A stretch of 64,000 bases of DNA from assembly GCA_013115135.1 (NCBI GenBank), contig JABANP010000185.1, forward strand, positions 1 to 64,000. Direction: 5' to 3'. A program made the position numbers and the translations under genes. This document shows, one piece after another, positions 18,901-29,594 of this stretch. Under the pieces are notes generated by a model, which saw nothing but the letters and a program-made list of their open reading frames with translations, was not told the DNA's origin and ran no database searches. How positions within the stretch are numbered: the first letter of the stretch is position 1; the number at the start of each line of letters is the position of its first letter. The DNA is from Perkinsus olseni. Its lineage: Eukaryota > Perkinsozoa > Perkinsida > Perkinsidae.

Positions 18901-19359
18901 TGATACGGCCATCCTGACAAGGTATATGTCAATTTCGGGGGAGCCAACCGCGCTGGCCTTTGTAGATCTTTCGCACCGCAATGGATGCATGAGCCGCCGG
19001 GGGGGGGCCCACACTAAAAGATCGTGAGCGAAAACTTCGGAGCCTTTAGGAAAGGCTGCACTGGCCGCAACCGTCCAATGCGGGCGCCTATACCACTTGA
19101 GTACGTCCACGGACCCAACTTGAGATAATGATGTCGGAGTTGAGTTGGCCGGGAGATTTTTCTCAGCCCCAGTGACTGTCTGTGTGCCCACATCGCGCGG
19201 TGATGCAGTTGATGTCTGTGGTGAGCCTGTGGCAGACTCCTGTCGATAATGATCCGCCCATGCCAGTATTACCTTCCGGGGTGCATCCCTTCTCCCCTGC
19301 CGACTCGCAGGTCGATGATGTCTGTGGTGAGCCTGTGGCAGACTCCTGTCGATAACCAT
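15950..19359 (-). pseudogene. Transposase, frameshifted (copy 2)
   Basis: The main frame (16353-18947) has DDE-like motifs matching copy 3: YSIAIDHTR, VLYTDNACC and RGSSSCENFHS. Upstream, 18814-19359 holds the N-terminal block (HDLLVWAPP). The two frames part at a nine-C run near 19000. In the alternative frame after it the sequence reads a CIHC zinc knuckle like CPSC in copy 3, so one base has been gained or lost. At the 3' end a 55-nt GT-AG intron (16487-16541, phase 0) joins the core to the C-terminal zinc domain (CRTC, GRRCSRCGRAY, IWCPLLDSE, stop at 15950). A 106-bp tandem duplication at 19211-19422 also disturbs the N-terminus. A homopolymer sequencing error is an alternative to true decay. 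Confidence 0.75.
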
Positions 19360-19422
19360 CCGCCCATGCCAGTATTACCTTCCGGGGTGCATCCTTTTTC
19401 CTCGCCTGAGTGAGTAGAACGG
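19211..19422. repeat. 106-bp tandem duplication
   Basis: The sequence starting GATGTCTGTGGTGAGCC at 19211 repeats at 19317. The period is not a multiple of three, so it shifts the reading frame of the transposase N-terminal region. Confidence 0.8.
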
Positions 19423-19689
19423 ATCGGTATTATTCGAGTCGGAACCGTCTGATCTGGTTTACCGTTGGGGAAGAACTTTCCCGTTGCTCCTAGAAACAAA
19501 AGGACTCATTCATAGCGGAGCACCTCGCTACGCGCATGTAACGCGCACTCAGCCGGGACCTCCTGAGCTAATCGGACAATTAGGAGCAGATTATTAACCC
19601 CTTTGAAACCGGGAAATGCGTCCCTACACGAAGCGTGTATAGTGTATCATGGGTAAATTGTATATCAGTCCTTACGCTGATATGATTCA

Positions 19690-19771
19690 GACACTTTGGC
19701 CGAGTGGTTAAGGCGGCGGCCTGCTAAGCCGTTGGGCTATGCCCGCGAGGGTTCGAATCCCTTAGGTGTCG
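19690..19771 (+). tRNA. tRNA-Ser(GCT)
   Basis: Canonical with one G-U pair in the T-stem. It stands alone between transposon copies 2 and 3. Confidence 0.9.
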
Positions 19772-19819
19772 TCTGTACGTCGTGTGTTGACGAAGCAACA
19801 TCGACAGGATCTGAAACAA

Positions 19820-19886
19820 TACCCGATGCAGGATTCGAACCTACGACCATCTGCTCCGTAGGTAGACATTCTATCCAGCTGAACTA
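19820..19886 (-). pseudogene. tRNA-Arg(ACG) interrupted by transposon copy 3
   Basis: Positions 8-73 of the tRNA are present. The sequence then passes into the transposon at GAACTA|GGCTAGGGG. The missing acceptor strand ATCGGGC appears beyond the element at 23776-23782. Confidence 0.9.
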
Positions 19887-20254
19887 GGCTAGGGGGAAAA
19901 TGGCGCCCAGGCGCGGGGGAAAAATTAAAATAAAAAGAGGAGAGAAAAGAGAAAAAGAGAAGAAAAAAGAGAAGAAAAGAGAGAGAAAGGAGAAGAGAAA
20001 GGAGAAGAAAAGATAAGCGAAGCGTGGAGATAGCGCCAGCCGCCGCGAATATAGCGGATGCCATACTCCACCCTCCAAGCTTGAAGCATATGCTCGAACT
20101 GGGAAGAAGCGCGGCGCGCGACGCTCGAACACGTTATAGATACTCAGTTCCCACGCGCGACGCCGTGACACCCGAACAGTCCGCGCAACGAACTCGAATC
20201 GAAGACAAGGTACACAGCATTAGCATGATGAATTGCAAAGTCTTCAAACGTTCT

Positions 20255-23200
20255 TCATCTATTCTTTTTCCTGTCGTTCGCCTCCCTCCAGCGGTACCTT
20301 TCCCTCTGCACTTGCTCAGCCGAAAGCCTGTCTAGTTCTGCTTCACTATCCAAGAGAGGGCACCAGATCACTTGCGTATATTTTTTCTCGGTCCCGGGAA
20401 CTCGGAACTGCTGGTGATTGAGTGAACGCCCATCGCGAACTAACCATGATTTGTACGGCCGCCTGCATTTTGAGCACTTACGACCGGGCTTATCGCCACC
20501 CTTCAGAGTATCGGAGACCAAGACTTGCTGGATTGCAGCTTCAGTCCGCTGATGCAGTTGGTTCCGATCCTCTTTCATCTTATCTTCCGCAACAGCATCG
20601 CGTAGGGGACATAACCCATGAGTGCTCCCATCGTATGTGTGATCGTTGAAGCCTTTCCAGAGAATTTTCCCGCAAAACCTACATTTCCGTCCCTTGAAGT
20701 CCCTCGTTTGTGGTCGCAGCTCCCCGGCCTGTTTCCCGCGCCGCGAGCTCGATTGCGCTACGTTTTCAGGAGGACTGCTTCTCTTACGCTTCCGAGGTCG
20801 ACTCCCCAACTCTTCCTGCAAGGTCTCGGCGCTTATTGCTGCAGGTCCGCCATCCAGCTCTTCGTGTTCATGAACAACGACAGTCGCGTCGATCGGCGGC
20901 TCGCCGGAAGGCTGGGCCGCAAGCGACCTCTCAAGGCTTCCAAATGCCTCCATGCTCCTGAGATCCAAGCTACCAGCCGACCCCGCGAAAGAGCTGCGCT
21001 TGCGGAACCCCGACAACCATTGCTCCACGTAGAGAATAGACGTTGGATGATAAGATATGGGCCGCCTCCCATCAATCTCGTGGTTGGCACGTTCTTTCAT
21101 GAGATAATCGCGAGTATAGAGTTTCAAAAGTTCGGGGGCGGTGGCAGTAGGATTATCCACATGAAGAGTGGTGAAAGCGCGCTCCATCGCACCACCCACC
21201 TCATGATCCACACGGAAGTAGCTTGCGCTTTGCGCTTTAGTGCGCCATCGCAGAAACTTGCGACGCTGAGTAGCAACGGGTAGCGGATCCAGGGAAGCCA
21301 CATGATCAATCTCCTCCTCCGAATCCGTACTGTCGTCACAATCAGACTCGCCCCCTTCCTTCCCGGCAGCATCGGCGTCTCCCAGCTCACCTTCTAGAAT
21401 AGACTTGAACCCCTCACTTTCCGAGTCGGCCGTAGTGTCCCTCTCATCGTTAACGATTTCGTGAAGCATCTCGACTCTGTCGCTAATCCAAGGCGATTCT
21501 CGGCTCAGCACAGCCTCCTCAGGCGGAACCTCGTTCAGTGACGCGCAATACTCGAACCCTAGAGTTGGAAGAGGCGCATCCCGCGGCACCAAGCGGAAAT
21601 CCGGATAGAGCTCCCTGGCCGCATCTCCCATAAGCTCGATCTCTCGTGGGGTTTGATGAACATCTGGAAGGCGCATTCCAAGGCGAATCCTGGCGCGACG
21701 GTTAGCCGCATGAATCACCCATGCCAACTTCATGTCATATAAAGCGCAGGAAAGACGAGTTAGGTTCTTGTACGCTCTGTCATACAATGAATGTATTGTT
21801 TCCACTCGACTAGTCCCTCTGGTGGAGTGAAAATGATCCAGTTCTATCGAACTATTTCGGAATCTGATCGTTCCCACTTTAACATTGCTCTCAACGGGAT
21901 CTGACAGACAGCCTCCCAGAAAGTGGACACGTTGGCTTTGATAAGTAGGCCAGAAATCTTCTCCCAGCAACGGTCGGTAGTGTGATCCTATCGGAGGCCT
22001 CACATCCCCGACTTGTTCATTCGGTGTTGATGAGCTTTTTGTTGCACACTCTTCCTCCCACTCGCGCTTCATCGACTCATCCACCGAGTGATAAGTACGA
22101 ACAACTCTCTCGACTCTAGCATCGAGCTGCTTCCCATCAGGCACCGACCGCCTTATAAATTTTAGTCGTTCCGATTTCGGGATTTTGCGTGGCAAATCTA
22201 GTGCCACTCGCGCCGACCTCAAGGCCTTCTCATCTTCTAAATTGCAAATAAAAAATGCCTTGGAGATATCTTTGGCAAATTTATTCTTCAACAAATGCGA
22301 TTGATCCGTAGCTCTCACCATTCTCATGATGCAGTGCATCGCATCAAGGCGTATTTGGACGCCTTGTGGAACATATTTTTGGAGGGTCCCCGACCCATCG
22401 CCAGAAGCAGCACAGCATCCAACGTCCGTATAAAGAACTGGCGGTCGTTCTCCCCCAGCCCTCACGTGTCGCTCGTATACCTCAAGCAGCGCATCTTTCA
22501 GGTATTCGCACCTTGTTGTCGGAACGATTACCGTAGTGAGGGTCATACTGTGTTCGCCGACACACGTCATCGCCTGGCCCAGAGCACGGGATTCCGTTAC
22601 GCGCTTAGATATCTTCCGCTGGTAATCAATGGCGATACTTGAAGAGGACACCACTGTTGCAAGCTCTCTCAACAAATATGGCTTCTGCTGCAAAAAATCG
22701 AGCAGCATCACCCGCACGGCTGAGCTGTAACTGAGAGGCCACAGAGACAGTGGTACAGGGGCTCTTCTCCCAGCCTGCTTGTGTATGAACGGGTTCTTCA
22801 AAGATGCATCCCATTTCCTGATATACTCCTTGGCGCGCCTCTGGTGCTCTCGTGATAATTGGGAGTTGACATACTCGATGCCCTGAGATATCGCTCCGCT
22901 CGAAAGTAAATAGGTCCGCAACAGCTCAACAAGACTCAAGTCCAATCCACGGCTTCGGGTTGCGATGAAGGGGAGCTCTGCCTGTGTCTCGAGAGTGCAT
23001 GTTTCCAAATATGACGGGTCCCACGCGTTCCAGCTCTTGCGGCAGCGACAGCATTCGAATCGCACCGTTATCGCCAAGTAGGGCCATGGGAGACGTAGTA
23101 TCAGCTTGGGCTTGGACAGTCTACCCGGCCTTATCGTGTCACACGTTTGACAAGACGGGCATCGCCCCCCTTTGGGCGCCCATATGAATACGTCATGGCC

Positions 23201-23529
23201 GAAGACACTTCCCACGCGAGGGAAGGTCTCTTTAGAGATCACACTTCTCCAATCGGGTGCGACCATCCACTGAGACACATGCACATCTCCCCCGCTCACT
23301 TGGGCCAGAGTCTTCGGCGGCTCGATGCTGCCATCCTCTGCGAGCCCCGGGATGGCTCTGTCGCGTTTCCAGCTCGAACATTCAGTCTGACTGGAAGTTG
23401 AGATCAACGGCTTCGGTTGCTTGCCAGCCTCCTGGCTAGGAGTGGGGGAGAGTACAGGGCCGGAGTCGACGGTCTGCGTAGCAGGTTTCTGAGCGGCCTT
23501 GTGTTGGTCTGACGGATCACCTTGAGTAT
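20255..23529 (-). CDS. DDE-like transposase with zinc-binding ends (copy 3)
   Basis: An uninterrupted frame encodes about 1050 residues from 23407, and it stays open to 23529. Domains: N-terminal zinc motif CPSC (about 83) and CCRC (about 119), a DUF6729-like layout as in large fish transposase-like proteins (family recalled, not searched). Then a core with SIAIDYQRK (Asp261), VLYTDVGCC (Asp328) and RGTSRVETIHS (Glu536), candidate D-D-E residues of an RNase H fold. The C-terminus has two zinc modules (CRFC, GRKCSKCRRPYKSW, IWCPLLDSE). A 47-nt intron (23530-23576) joins it in phase to an upstream exon that stays open to the tRNA junction near 23775. No ATG occurs in that exon or before residue 47, so the start is unclear. 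It probably catalyses movement of this family. Confidence 0.85.
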
Positions 23530-23576
23530 CTGCAAGAAATTCGAAACCACACTTGCGATTCCGACTGGCTGCTCAC
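23530..23576 (-). other. Predicted 47-nt intron of transposase
   Basis: Donor GTGAGC and acceptor TTTCTTGCAG. An in-frame TGA lies inside it. Splicing is phase-consistent (phase 1). Confidence 0.6.
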
Positions 23577-23759
23577 TTCCGGCCGGTTCTGCTGGGTCTT
23601 TCGGAGCTGATGGCTTAAAGAAATTGCGAGATCTTTCCTTGTTAGCCTTTGCAAGCTTGGCCTCTATCGCAGCTTTAGCCTTCGCGATGGGTAGAGGTAG
23701 CTTGCCAGACCGTCCGAGCTTCGGCCAGGAGCCAGTGCGCTCAAAAGTCGCAAGAGCTT

Positions 23760-24721
23760 CCCACCAGCTGAGCTAATCGGGCGATTAGGAGCGGATTATT
23801 AACCCCTTTGAAGCCGGGAAATGCGTCCCTACACGGAACGTGTATAGTGTATCATGGGTTAATGGTATATCGGTCCTTACGCTGATTTGATTCAAATACT
23901 TTGGCCGAGTGGTTAAGGCGGCGGCCTGCTAAGCCGTTGGGCCCTTCGCAGCAGATCGCTCTCGAGTCGAGAGTCTCGACCGAACGCCCATCGCGGATAT
24001 CGCAAACGTTGTCAAGACCCTGTAAATTACAGGGTCCCTGTAATTACAGGCTGTAATTGTCCGACCACCAGGAGAACAGCATCACCAAGAAGGCTCCTGC
24101 TGCGATTGAGAGCATGCAGCTAAGGATGCTCACGGTGGGTCGTGTCAGACGACCAACGTGTTGCGGAGCAGGATTTGGAAGATGAAAACTGTATGAGAAA
24201 ATCAGTAACATGCTAACAGGTGACCAGTGAAGAATCAATGTCTGTGAGTTTATAGCCCAACGCCGACTCCCGCTCATCTACGCAATGCGGGAGACCACTA
24301 AAGTCCACTAGAAGACACAAAAACCCTACTAATGTCAATGCTATAACTTACTGCGTGATAACGAAGAGTCAAACAGCTTCCTCGCTATCCGTCTCAGCCG
24401 TTGATCAACCTCAGATCTCGCAACGTACTCTTCAGCAATCCTGATAAGTTCATCCATACTCTCATCATCAGCCTCGTCCAACTCCACCGCTCGCGGCAGA
24501 TCCGGTTGAAGGCGATAGTAAACGTCAGAGTCGAGGATGTCGCCCAGGATATGCGCAGTAACCTCCGTAGATGTCGCGCTATACACCATCGCGAGAAGGT
24601 CGCGAGTTATCGAATACAGACCGGCCTTGGCCGTGTAAGTAGCGCCGAGGTCCTCAATGGGGACTCTCCCAGTACCGATACTGACGAGGCAATCAACCCT
24701 TCTATTCGGGAAGACCCGAGC
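23760..24721. repeat. Segmental duplication, copy B
   Basis: Parent-like copy of 6478-7439. It includes the 5' half of a tRNA-Ser (23895-23942) and the palindrome CCTGTAAATTACAGG. Here the patatin gene is complete. Confidence 0.93.
23895..23942 (+). pseudogene. tRNA-Ser 5' half
   Basis: Same truncation after GTTGGGC as at 6613-6660. Confidence 0.8.
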
Positions 24722-26437
24722 GGCTTCGTGTAAGGCCAAGTGAGCCGGGTTGTTAGCAACCATAGCGCCGTCTTGTATCACCGTACCGTCTTCTAAAACC
24801 ACAGGGGCAAAGTACACCGGTGCCGCAGTGGTAGCTCGGGCGCACTGATAGATGGGAACCGAGCGATCACCCTGGTAACGACCGGAACCCTCTGGACCGT
24901 AGGAGTAGTTTCGGAAGAGAAAAGGCTCTGGTGGCGCTACGTTGGTAAGGGCCGTGACAACAGCGACTTTCGTGTTGCTCCCGCACAACGCACAAGTGTC
25001 CACCATAGACAGCCGACCGTAGACGTCCCGAAGGTAGTTGGTCATGGCGCGACTATCGTGCTTCTCGCCCTTAATGAGGATCCGCAAAAGCTTTTCGACG
25101 GAGCCTAGAGTGCCTCCCTTCGAGAAAGCAGCGATGCTGATGTCTCGCGCCACCGAGGAACTCATTTTCAATGGTAAATTCATGCACCCTATCCCGAGCG
25201 CGACCAGACCACCTGCGCTGGTGCCAACCACGAGGTCAAAGTAGCGACCTATATGCTGGTCAGGGAGGTACTTCGCGAGGGCCTTGAGAATCGTGATAGT
25301 CAACAGAGACCGAGTCCCCCCGCCATCCAAAGCGAGAATACGAACGCCTCGTTGACAACGCTGCAGCGGCTGGTCAGTCCGGGCTCTGCTGCCACCAATA
25401 GCGCGTCGAAACCACGACCCGAAACTCGACAGGAAACCATTGGTGGTCGAAGGCGCCTCAGTAGCCGTATCGTCACCGTCCATCCCCGAGGGGGCCAACA
25501 GGAGTTGCAACCTTCTCAGGAGAAGCCGCTCTACTGGACCATGTGCGCTCGAGGGAAGAAAAGTCGAATCAACGGCGTTTGGGTGACCCTCGGCAACGGC
25601 GTTGAAGTAGTAGAGGCCTTCAAGCGTCCCAGAGGCGACCGCTTCGGCTAGGGTTGATCTGACCACCTCGAACGGGACACGACCAGCAAGAGCGGCAGCT
25701 AGGGCCCAGTCATTAGAGCTGACTGTGTTGAACAACCTCACTGCATCAACGCTATCAAGAAAACACCCCTCGCCGTCAGGTGAAGCCAGCAAGTCCTCAA
25801 CACAAAGTTGGGGTCTGCGGACTCCGACGGGTGTCAGTATTCTAACCAGACGGTCATAGCTCGGGAGAACCGCCATTGAGGGTCGGCTGAGAGACGCGTA
25901 CAGAATCGCCCGAGCGCGGTCGTGGCCGTCCAGGGCCATTTGAAGGAGAATGTTGAGATCACTTTTTGCTATGCGTTCACGTCCACGAATGATAAGACAC
26001 AGACACTGGGTCACTAGGACCGATATGAAGCTGGAAGGTGGCAGCAAGGCGCGGAGCTCGGCGATGGTGAGCCAGGGGTCACCGAGGCGAAGGCTGTAGT
26101 AGTCGGCGATGACACCAATGATGGGCGAGGGCTCTGGCCACGAGCACTCCCTCAGGAGCCCGACGAGCATGGCGGTGATCTGCTTTATGGAAGGGTCAAC
26201 CTTGACTTCCGCCAGTAAGGACTGTCTCAGGACTATGAGACCCTCTTCGACCAGCGACCGACTTAAAGCGTAGATAACAATCGGTCCAGCGGAGAGGGCC
26301 TTGAGAATACGGTAACTCTGACGGGGAGTTCGCGAGGCCAGGATAACACTGAGAGCCGACACTTCCGAGTCGACCTTGGTTCGAGGCAGCCGAGCAGCAA
26401 CAAGGTTCCAACGGAGCGCATGGAGCAAAGGGAACAT
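24341..26437 (-). CDS. Patatin-like phospholipase (iPLA2-type)
   Basis: About 698 residues. The C-terminal half is a patatin domain: oxyanion-type glycine motif LALDGGGTRS, nucleophile motif GTSAGG and the catalytic aspartate in QDGAMVANNP, with the SIGTG block after it. Such enzymes use a Ser-Asp dyad to release fatty acids from phospholipids. The N-terminal 330 residues are helical and unassigned, which recalls the regulatory repeats of calcium-independent phospholipases. The first ATG in this exon is at 26437, but an upstream exon at 26526-26640 looks coding. The junction phase does not fit simply, so the N-terminus is uncertain. The last 380 bp are duplicated at 7059-7442. Confidence 0.88.
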   Translation of the reverse strand: MFPLLHALRWNLVAARLPRTKVDSEVSALSVILASRTPRQSYRILKALSAGPIVIYALSRSLVEEGLIVLRQSLLAEVKVDPSIKQITAMLVGLLRECSWPEPSPIIGVIADYYSLRLGDPWLTIAELRALLPPSSFISVLVTQCLCLIIRGRERIAKSDLNILLQMALDGHDRARAILYASLSRPSMAVLPSYDRLVRILTPVGVRRPQLCVEDLLASPDGEGCFLDSVDAVRLFNTVSSNDWALAAALAGRVPFEVVRSTLAEAVASGTLEGLYYFNAVAEGHPNAVDSTFLPSSAHGPVERLLLRRLQLLLAPSGMDGDDTATEAPSTTNGFLSSFGSWFRRAIGGSRARTDQPLQRCQRGVRILALDGGGTRSLLTITILKALAKYLPDQHIGRYFDLVVGTSAGGLVALGIGCMNLPLKMSSSVARDISIAAFSKGGTLGSVEKLLRILIKGEKHDSRAMTNYLRDVYGRLSMVDTCALCGSNTKVAVVTALTNVAPPEPFLFRNYSYGPEGSGRYQGDRSVPIYQCARATTAAPVYFAPVVLEDGTVIQDGAMVANNPAHLALHEAARVFPNRRVDCLVSIGTGRVPIEDLGATYTAKAGLYSITRDLLAMVYSATSTEVTAHILGDILDSDVYYRLQPDLPRAVELDEADDESMDELIRIAEEYVARSEVDQRLRRIARKLFDSSLSRSKL

Positions 26438-26525
26438 AGAAAACTCAGCAGACTGTTCCTAAGCCCCCCTGGTCTGACTATCAACTCGAGAAGAAATGGA
26501 AAGGAGAAACTGTTGGAATCTTCAC

Positions 26526-26640
26526 TCAGCTCCAGCGAGGTTGTAACCGAAGATATCCCTACTGGGGTCGTGGAGGTGGTCATCCAGGTCGTAGAGATCG
26601 GCGTAGCGAGCCGTGGAAATCATTTCCACGACCTTCTCAT
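26526..26640 (-). CDS. Possible upstream exon of patatin gene
   Basis: A coding-like frame (EKVVEMISTARYADLYDLDD) follows a good acceptor (TTTTCCTTGTCAG) and ends at a GTGAAG donor. Its phase does not match the downstream patatin frame without another change, so the link is tentative. Confidence 0.35.
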
Positions 26641-28789
26641 CTGACAAGGAAAACCGGTTCCGCGTTGCTTCCACACATTGACCTTACCAGCTCCCTCAGG
26701 CGCTGCGATAGAGCAATCGGGCGAGTCCTTCCTGAGACCGTCAGGGGAGTAGCCAACCATGGTGACCTTTTTGGACCTCACTTGCATCTAAAAGGAAACC
26801 TCTCCAACAACAAGGGCAAGGGCCGAAGCAGGCGCCTTAGAGCTGCTCAGCCGGCAGCGCATCGAGTCGACGTAGGGGCTACGCTAGGGTCGCGGAGTGA
26901 TACTTTCATATGTATCATGGGACACAACGTATCCGCTATTTTGATCGATCGTTCGACGTACAGGAAACGGCCCGCGAATCGACCGATGAATTTCAACCTC
27001 CTCCGAACGAGATGAGATTCCACGAGAGATCCCATTCTCCCCTCGAGTGCTAGCGCCCTCTTTTAAGATTGTTACACAGCAGACAGTAAAGTGAAATGAA
27101 GGTATTTGGACGAACAACGGAACGACAACCTCCTGCCCTCTTACACAGTAGATGATAACAGCGCTGTACTTGCCTAGCGCAGTCGCCATTTGTCGTACCA
27201 CCGGAGTTGGCTTAGCCGCGGAGGTGTACCTACCAACAGCAACATCACGCCTTACCAGCCACAGTAGAGGTCTCCTACAGCGCCACGACTTTCAGCTCTT
27301 TCTTCTGGCAGTACGCGTCAACCAAGGAAAGGCCCAACTTCATCACCGGCGTCCCGACTATACCGCAGTGGAACAGGGGCACTGCTTCAGTAATAGTATC
27401 TGATCAGCACTACTAAGGCACCAACGACTAAGGGGTCGCTCAATAGACCACCCAATTTCGGAATCGAATCTGGAACCTCACTTTCAGTGAACTAACCAAT
27501 TCGAGAATTGATTCTGCGTTTCAGAACCACTTTAAGTGCTGTAAATGCTGAATTTTATGCAATCATGTTTGTGCGGGCAGAGCTATTTCTCTTCGCGTCG
27601 AATAGTCTATTCACTCTTCTCATCTGGTATTGAATACGAGCGACAGCAGGGAAGCAGCTAACCACCCGCAAGTACCTTCCGAAGTGCCGAGAAGAACGCC
27701 AATGGCGTCATCTTGCTGGTGCCTGGCAATGAGAACCCTCCAACGGACGACGACGGATACTATGAAATCATAATCTTAATGCACGCTCAAACTCGCTCAT
27801 GATCAATAAGAGTGATCGGAAGTGGAAGAGTAACTTTTAATCTGAAGGGCAATCCTGAGCGATGATGATGAAAAAAATACTGAGAATTGCAGACCGAGCG
27901 CTTCATTGAATAATAACGCTTACTGAAGGAGGCCCAATGCTTATCGTTCTGATCGTTACTAACGAAACGGGAAGGTAGAGTCGCGCTGAGTACTCCTACT
28001 ACACATACCGACGTTGTTAGAAGAGTCCAACGTGAAGTGAAAACTCCCAATCTGAGGGAACCCTAGAGGTGCATGCAGAGCGCTCCACCGATGATTCGCT
28101 CACGCTGACGCGTCCAATAAAGCGTTCCCCTCCCCGGATACTACTTCACAGCATGCAGCTGGGGCTTAGCGTAAGCCTCCAGAGTAAAGGTTTGCCTAGT
28201 AGGCGCCATCCGATAACGACAAAAACTAAGTTAGAAGGGCGCGGAAGTTCTCCCTCTCCACTACCGACTTCAACGCAACTCAAACGATCCACTGAGAGTA
28301 ACAGAATTGCCATAGTACACAATAGCGACAGCGAGGCTGTCTTGAATCACTGTTGACCCTCCGCTGATCGGAACTTCGGCAGAGCAGTCGAGCCCATTTC
28401 CCGCAAGTCTCTCGAGAACTGGTCGAATACACTAGCGTTGAGGGCCTAAGGATGATGCTGGTCAGTTGTAGAAACTGATGAGTGTCACAATAATTTGTAT
28501 TGTTCACTAAGGTACGCCTTGAGTACCGACGGAATTTCAGAGGGGAAATGATACTGTTGGTGTAAGCCACGACCCAAGTAGTCATAGAGACGTCACAGCG
28601 TCGGTAGAAATAAAAAACAGCTAAAACATCAGCAGGAGCATTGGCAGTAGCAGCAGCAGTATTAGTATTAGAATGCACAACAGCAGCTGTAAGGCAAACA
28701 GCAACAGAATAGACGTTTGCCGTGCCTTCAGGGGCGTGTAAGCACGAATGACGAGAACATGAGCCGCATTAACAGCAGAGGATGAAGAG
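26641..28789. other. Intergenic region, unassigned
   Basis: I see no conserved domain or RNA gene on either strand. The open frames are short and overlapping. It may hold the unresolved 3' exon of the frataxin gene near 28.3-28.8 kb. Confidence 0.4.
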
Positions 28790-28834
28790 CTGCAGGACGA
28801 GGAATAGCAAGAGCGCTCGGGGTAGTAGTATTAC

Positions 28835-29276
28835 CAGTTTGCTGGCTTCATGCTTGTTAATAACAAAGGTCTGTCCGTTATCAGTCTCCACCTCTAGCAC
28901 CCCACCGTCATGTAAGTCCACTGAAGATATCTTCGACCCTGCAGCACTACCATGAGCAACAAGCACCCTCGGAATCCTACGGTAGTACCATCTTTTTCGC
29001 AAGCTTGATCGACAGCATCGAAAAGGTTGTCCAGAACATCGTCAGCTCGAGCGTCGTACTCATCTCCGTCTATCTCGATAGCATCAGGAGGTGTAACCTA
29101 AAGTGACAGAAGTTACAGAAGGAGTGGTATTAACCCCATACTACCGAGCCATGATGCATCTCGGTCGAGAAGAACCTAGCCACGACGGCTCGCGAGGCCA
29201 TGGGCGCTAGGGTCCGGGAAAAGATTCCACCGGAGAGAATTGATGACGCTGACCGCTGAAGAAGGCTTGCAAACAT
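28835..29276 (-). CDS. Frataxin-like protein, mitochondrial (C-terminus unresolved)
   Basis: Three exons can be joined in phase. Exon 1 (29145-29276) encodes 44 residues, Arg/Ser-rich and without acidic residues until ARFFSTE, a mitochondrial presequence. Introns are 47 nt (29098-29144) and 50 nt (28939-28988). Exon 2 (28989-29097) gives YDARADDVLDNLFDAVDQ and exon 3 (28835-28938) DLHDGGVLEVETDNGQTFVI and NKHEASK. This is the frataxin pattern: an acidic first helix, then the GVL and VINK strands. Frataxin supports iron-sulfur cluster assembly. A GTAATAC donor follows, but none of the downstream frames shows the expected Trp-Ser-Ser-Pro block, so the last exon is missing, divergent or broken. 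Confidence 0.7.
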
Positions 29277-29594
29277 TCTGAGTATGCCAATTAAAAACAG
29301 TAACTATGAATCAGCAACTTGAAGCGAACTAACACTCCGAGAGAAGAGCTGGTGGAATAATAATGACGATAATACTAATAGTAGTACTGGTAGTAGAAGA
29401 AGCGGTAGTAAAAGTACCGCCTTATTACTCAGAGTTCCCTAACACACAGGAAGAAGAGGTCTAACAGTATTGATCGCAGAAAAGGTGTAGCTCAATCACA
29501 GTCACTCCTAGCCCACCTACAGCGCCCCCCCCACTACCAACACTATACTGATGACTATGAAAATGTCAAAAAATATGAATATTAATAATCCATG

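Larger units (their letters stand above)
15616..19570 (-). mobile_element. DDE-like transposon, copy 2 (decayed)
   Basis: Left end GGCGAGGGGGAAAAA follows the 3' flank of a tRNA-Ser fragment, and a purine-rich tract follows. The right end abuts the tRNA-Arg 5' sequence CTGAGCTAATCGG (atcggac at 19571-19577). The intervening tRNA-Arg body is missing on the left, so insertion was accompanied or followed by a deletion. It carries the transposase gene at 15950-19359. Confidence 0.8.
19887..23763 (-). mobile_element. DDE-like transposon, copy 3 (most intact)
   Basis: 3.9 kb. The left end GGCTAGGGGGAAAATGGCGC and purine tract match copy 1. Flanks show CCAGCTGAACTA (19875-19886) and CCAGCTGAGCTA (23764-23775), a probable 12-bp target-site duplication with one difference. 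Insertion is between tRNA-Arg bases 7 and 8. The transposase is transcribed in the same direction as the tRNA-Arg. I see no convincing terminal inverted repeat. Confidence 0.88.
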
